From Lachnospiraceae bacterium (GTDB taxonomy: Bacteria > Bacillota_A > Clostridia > Lachnospirales > Lachnospiraceae), in NCBI GenBank assembly GCA_004556565.1, contig SFGN01000077.1, forward strand, positions 1-15,432: 15,432 nt of DNA, in the 5' to 3' direction. The position numbers were made by a program, and so were the translations under genes. The notes beneath the pieces are model-generated. The model saw only the letters and a list, made by a program, of their open reading frames with translations, searched no databases and had not been told where the DNA came from. This document shows positions 12,578 to 15,432 of the stretch, one piece after another; position 1 is the first letter of the stretch, and the number at the start of each line of letters is the position of its first letter.

Positions 12578-13561
12578 TTATATTCTCTTTGCATAATCCA
12601 AACTAATCCATCCGGCACCACTTTTCAGCTTGCCCCATTTTGTTGCTCCTTCGCCATCCGCTTCTGCAACAATGGTAAACACGCCGATACCTGTATATTT
12701 TCCAACCTTATCATAAGCTGTGCTTGGTCCTTTTCTGATATTCGGATTCTTTATGCTGACACGCACACGGTAAGAAACCTTTTTCTGGTCCGGTTCAGAT
12801 GGTTTTGATGGTGCATACACCACATTACCATTCCAGTCATAAACAGAGTATCCCTCATTCTTATCTGCACATGCCTTTGCATTCTTAAGCACCTTATAAG
12901 CACCCTTCTGGCTCTTTGCATCTTCCCAACTCTTACGGACTCTGTACCACTTCTCTGATTCTGCAGCAGTTTCTTTGTCCTCTTCCTGACAACCCATGGC
13001 AGCTTTTACATCCTTACGGAATCCATCCATTGTGTAGCTCATACCAAGCTGTCTCCATAGATGTTCTGGATCTCCATGATTGCTTGCAATTCCTCTTTTA
13101 TGACCTTCCGCGTGACTAATGATGACGCCATCCGCTGTCGGATTCAGATTATATTCTTCACAGAACATGGCAAACAATTCCACCGCCGCTTCATAAGTTC
13201 TCTTTGCCACATCTTTTGCAGTCGTCTTATCAGAACAGGTGAATGTAGAACCACCGGTGTATTTAATACAAGCCGGTTCACATATTTCTACACCGATGTG
13301 TGTATTGTTACAAGCACCACCTCCATGCCAACCTCTGTGATTCCACGGAAGTGTCTGGTACACCGTACCATCATTGCCATCAATGAATGCATGGACACAG
13401 GCATTATCATAATCTGCCCTGTTCCAACTGTTAATAAAAACGGATGCCCTCGGCTGAGGACACCCTACACTATGGAGCATAAGCCCCTTCACTGTAATCT
13501 TTTTTCCAGCTTTATAGCACGGATTCTTTGTCAAAATACTCTTAACCAATTTCATTGTCAT
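12578..13561 (-). CDS. Phage endolysin: N-acetylmuramoyl-L-alanine amidase with SH3 tail
   Basis: About 327 residues. The amidase_2 (PGRP-like) domain covers about 1-185: first zinc ligand in GLMLHSVG (His30), then VHAFIDG, NHRGWHGGG and IGVEICEP, and the second ligand region ISHAEGHKRGIASNHGDPEHLW (His150 with Asp164). A middle module, YRVRKSWEDAKSQKGAYKVL to YDWNGNVVY (about 206-249), is common in clostridial phage lysins. The last 65 residues are a bacterial SH3 wall-binding domain (NIRKGPSTAYDKVGKY, then GWISLDYAKRI). It cuts the glycan-peptide amide bond at phage release. Start: of several in-frame ATGs, 13561 stands 6 nt after AAGGGG; 13555 is possible. It overlaps the holin end. Confidence 0.9.
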   Translation of the reverse strand: MTMKLVKSILTKNPCYKAGKKITVKGLMLHSVGCPQPRASVFINSWNRADYDNACVHAFIDGNDGTVYQTLPWNHRGWHGGGACNNTHIGVEICEPACIKYTGGSTFTCSDKTTAKDVAKRTYEAAVELFAMFCEEYNLNPTADGVIISHAEGHKRGIASNHGDPEHLWRQLGMSYTMDGFRKDVKAAMGCQEEDKETAAESEKWYRVRKSWEDAKSQKGAYKVLKNAKACADKNEGYSVYDWNGNVVYAPSKPSEPDQKKVSYRVRVSIKNPNIRKGPSTAYDKVGKYTGIGVFTIVAEADGEGATKWGKLKSGAGWISLDYAKRI

Positions 13562-13970
13562 CACCATCCCCTTCTGCCCTGTCATGGAGCTGTGCCAGGA
13601 TTGCTTTTAACTTCTCCGGAATTGGTAAGCCCAGATGTGCGGCATTCTCAAGTAAAGACACACCTTCATTGGACAGATAGAAGAAAATCACAGCAGTCCT
13701 TAATACTGCACCTGTTCCAATGACCTGTACGTCCAGAAGATTTGCAATGCCTACAAGCATCAAAATCAATACCTTTCTACAAATTCCCTTAAAGCCAACT
13801 GCACTGGACAGCTTCTTGTCAGAAACCGCACACATCACTCCTGTGATATAGTCCATCACCATGAACACAACCAGTGCATACAAAAGTCCGTCATATCCGC
13901 CTAAAAAGTAGCCGAGCCATCCGCCCACAGCGGAAAATACCAACTGAATCACATTCCAAAACTCTTTCAT
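13542..13970 (-). CDS. Phage holin (toxin secretion/phage lysis holin family)
   Basis: A 142-residue membrane protein. Hydrophobic segments: VIQLVFSAVGGWLGYFLGG, GLLYALVVFMVMDYITGVM, VLILMLVGIANLLDV and AVIFFYLSNEGVSLLENA, the last with the EGxSLLEN motif typical of this holin family. A charged C-terminal tail (HDRAEGDGDDNE) follows, as holins usually have. ATG 13970 has AGAAGGA 8 nt upstream. It overlaps the endolysin start by about 20 nt, the usual holin-lysin lysis cassette. It would form pores that let the amidase reach the wall. Confidence 0.9.
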   Translation of the reverse strand: MKEFWNVIQLVFSAVGGWLGYFLGGYDGLLYALVVFMVMDYITGVMCAVSDKKLSSAVGFKGICRKVLILMLVGIANLLDVQVIGTGAVLRTAVIFFYLSNEGVSLLENAAHLGLPIPEKLKAILAQLHDRAEGDGDDNEIG

Positions 13971-14001
13971 AATGAAAATCCTTCTTTAAATTTTTGTATA
14001 G

Positions 14002-14030
14002 AAAAAGCGACTGCCACTATGGACAATCGC
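14002..14030 (-). terminator. Terminator upstream of the holin gene
   Basis: On the minus strand GCGATTG-T-CCA pairs with TGG-CAGTCGC (10 pairs including one G-U, one bulge, TAG loop), followed by TTTTTC. It ends the truncated gene at 14044. The lysis pair therefore needs its own promoter or read-through. Confidence 0.75.
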
Positions 14031-14043
14031 CTTTCATCAATAT

Positions 14044-14160
14044 TTATTCTGTTTCTTCTGTCAGCGTATAGGTAATCTTCATGGTCTTATCAGTGGTCTT
14101 TACCACCGCCGAGGACAAATTGTTAATAGTTGCCAGATATGGTGTGAGCAGATACATAGT
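14044..14160 (-). pseudogene. C-terminal remnant of an unknown (probably phage) gene cut by the IS630 element
   Basis: The minus strand encodes TPYLATINNLSSAVVKTTDK and then TMKITYTLTEETE before a stop at 14044. Upstream the frame continues only into IS630-type DNA, where the apparent start is not credible (no ribosome site, IS promoter sequence on the other strand). The gene therefore lost its 5' part to the insertion. Its place before holin and endolysin suggests a late phage gene, but the family is not recognised. The 5' limit is approximate. Confidence 0.5.
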
Positions 14161-14186
14161 ATAACTCACTATAAATAACAAACTGT

Positions 14187-14215
14187 TTGAATATATGTTT
14201 TCGCTATGGTATAAT
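14187..14215 (+). promoter_or_regulatory. Strong sigma-A promoter of the IS630 transposase
   Basis: TTGAAT (14187-14192), 17-bp spacer, TATAAT (14210-14215), with TGG just before the -10 (extended -10). Transcription would start near 14222, just ahead of GGAGG at 14225-14229. Confidence 0.8.
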
Positions 14216-14228
14216 TGAACCATCGGAG

Positions 14229-15430
14229 GTGCCAATTATACCTAATACAATCAAAACTATTTCTTTGACAGATGATGATAAATGTTACTTAAATAAACTG
14301 TTAACTCAGAGTACTTTGGAAGTTCGCATTTACCAACGTTAGTAAAACGTTGTCTTAACAAATTTAAAGACAATGGTGTTGAAGCCGCCTTGCATGACAA
14401 CAAGGGTCGCGGAAGAAAAGCCGAAATCACCGATGATGATATCACTTGGGTAATTAATAAAGCCTGCCAAAAACCGAAGGATTACGGCTATTCTGCTGAA
14501 TTCTGGTATCCCATGAGTTTTAGAAAATTCATTAACTCAATAGCAGAAACGGAAGGCCATCCCCGTATGGCAACAGTAGCCGAAACAACGCTTCGGAAGA
14601 TCCTAAGCAATGCAAGAATCAAACCTTTTCAGGTGTCCTATTACTGCGAAAGACGCGATCCTGAGTTTGATGAAAAGATGCATGATGTTCTTGTCATCTA
14701 CAAGCAGATCGAAATGCAGTTTGACGAGGATGGAAAACTGATTCCCTTTGAGAAAGAGGCCGTACATACCCTTTCTTACGATGAAAAACCCGGAATTCAG
14801 GCAATTGCCACTACAGGTGAAGACCGTCCACCTATTCCCAATACAGATAAAAACAGTGGCTATCAGAGGGACTATGAGTATGTCAGATTGGGCACCCTCT
14901 CTTTGCTTGCAGCGATTGATTTACTCTCAGGAGAAGCAATTCCATTCGTAAGTGAAACTCACAAAAGTTCTGACTTCGTGACCTTTTTAAAGAAGCTTGA
15001 TGAAAAATATCCCAAGGGTGACATCATCCGGATTATTCTGGATAATCACTCTGCACATACATCCAAAGAAACACAGGAATATTTGAATACGATTTCTGGA
15101 CGTTTTGAGTTTGTATTTACCCCCAAACATGGCTCATGGTTAAACATGATTGAAGGTTTTTTCAGTAAAATGACAAAGCAGATGCTGGGTGGAATCCGTG
15201 TAGAAACCAAGAAAGAACTCGAGAATAGAATCTACAGATACTTTGACGAAATTAACAAAGAACCAGTTCCCTACAAATGGACTTATAAAATGGATACCAT
15301 TGATCTTTCTAAAGAAGATATTGATTCCATAGTTTATGAGGTTGTAAATGCAAAAGCTGCTTCAGCAGAAAACAAAACCAAGAAAGCACCGAAACCAATT
15401 TCACGAAAGAGAAAGTCTATCCAGAATTAG
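14229..15430 (+). pseudogene. IS630-family DDE transposase with N-terminal deletion/frameshift
   Basis: The first frame (14229-14342) reads PIIPNTIKTISLTDDDK to STLEVRIYQR and then a stop. A second frame, open from about 14341 to 15430, reads LVKRCLNKFKDNGVEAALHD, GRGRKAEITDDDITWVINKA and the DDE catalytic domain: LSYDEKPGIQA (first Asp), IIRIILDNHSAHTSKETQEYL (second Asp) and PKHGSWLNMIEGFFSKMTKQ (Glu). Compared with the family from memory, about 25 codons carrying the helix-turn-helix are missing between the two parts. The break falls in CAACGTTAGTAAAACGTTG, where ACGTT is repeated, so slippage between short repeats is likely. No ATG lies at a good distance from the GGAGG; GTG 14229 overlaps it. 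Probably inactive unless rescued by another copy. Confidence 0.82.
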
Positions 15431-15432
15431 CA

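Larger units (their letters stand above)
14165..15432 (+). mobile_element. IS630-family insertion sequence, right end beyond the window
   Basis: The element contains the promoter and transposase listed below. Its left end lies between the phage-gene remnant and the promoter, roughly at 14165 (TATA-rich; IS630 elements target TA), but cannot be fixed without the right end. It points opposite to the phage genes it truncates. Confidence 0.7.

Noticed and set aside
12410..12808. Plus-strand open frame of 132 codons between abiEi and the endolysin
   Set aside because: Half of it is antisense to the endolysin, it crosses the endolysin terminator, and the product is low complexity.
13061..13723. 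Plus-strand open frame of 220 codons
   Set aside because: It lies opposite the well-supported endolysin and holin genes, has no domain pattern, and has the composition of a shadow frame.
14161..14235. Apparent ATG start for the truncated phage gene
   Set aside because: The first codons come from IS630 promoter DNA read backwards and have no ribosome site.

Overview
The window looks like accessory DNA from a low-to-mid GC gut-type Clostridia (Lachnospiraceae-like Firmicute). The grounds are strong AGGAGG ribosome sites, a replication/partition/transfer operon of the Tn1549 / Tn916-superfamily ICE type, an ICE-type xis-int pair, a clostridial-type phage lysis cassette, and IS200 and IS630 insertions. 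I see no housekeeping gene and no rRNA or tRNA. Family assignments come from recognising motifs, not from searches.

Layout, left to right; nearly everything is on the minus strand, so transcription runs right to left. (1) 1-435: the start of a large serine recombinase, whose element has inserted into a conjugation coupling-protein gene (virD4). (2) 433-8042: the front module of an ICE, in transcription order parA, parB, a small membrane protein, a Cys-rich protein, ssb, an unknown gene, two RepA_N-type proteins, a DnaC-like ATPase, pcfB and the interrupted virD4. Most genes overlap or are tightly spaced. The repA gene carries five 23-bp iterons, so it probably contains the replication origin; parB carries a 27-bp palindrome that could be a ParB site. 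(3) 8071-8324: a leader with four mutually exclusive pairing arms, a 27-codon leader peptide and a terminator just before parA. It is a candidate transcription attenuator for the transfer operon. (4) 8327-10384: an ICE tyrosine integrase broken twice (an IS200 insertion and loss of the C-terminal catalytic part) behind an intact-looking xis. (5) 10385-10622: non-coding DNA with an approximately 80-nt hairpin. (6) 10623-12318: an AbiEi/AbiEii type IV toxin-antitoxin pair. (7) 12523-14160: an orphan phage holin-endolysin cassette plus the tail of one more gene, cut off by (8) an IS630-family element (about 14165 to beyond the window) with a damaged transposase.

Together: parA/parB, repA with its iterons, the DnaC-like loader and ssb would maintain and replicate the excised ICE, while PcfB and VirD4 would bring the relaxosome to the mating channel. 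As it stands the region appears unable to mobilise itself. VirD4 is split before its Walker B motif, and the only tyrosine integrase visible lacks the HxxR and tyrosine motifs. The picture is of nested and decaying mobile elements (serine-recombinase element in ICE, IS200 in int, IS630 in prophage remnant) with several well-preserved RNA/DNA signals.
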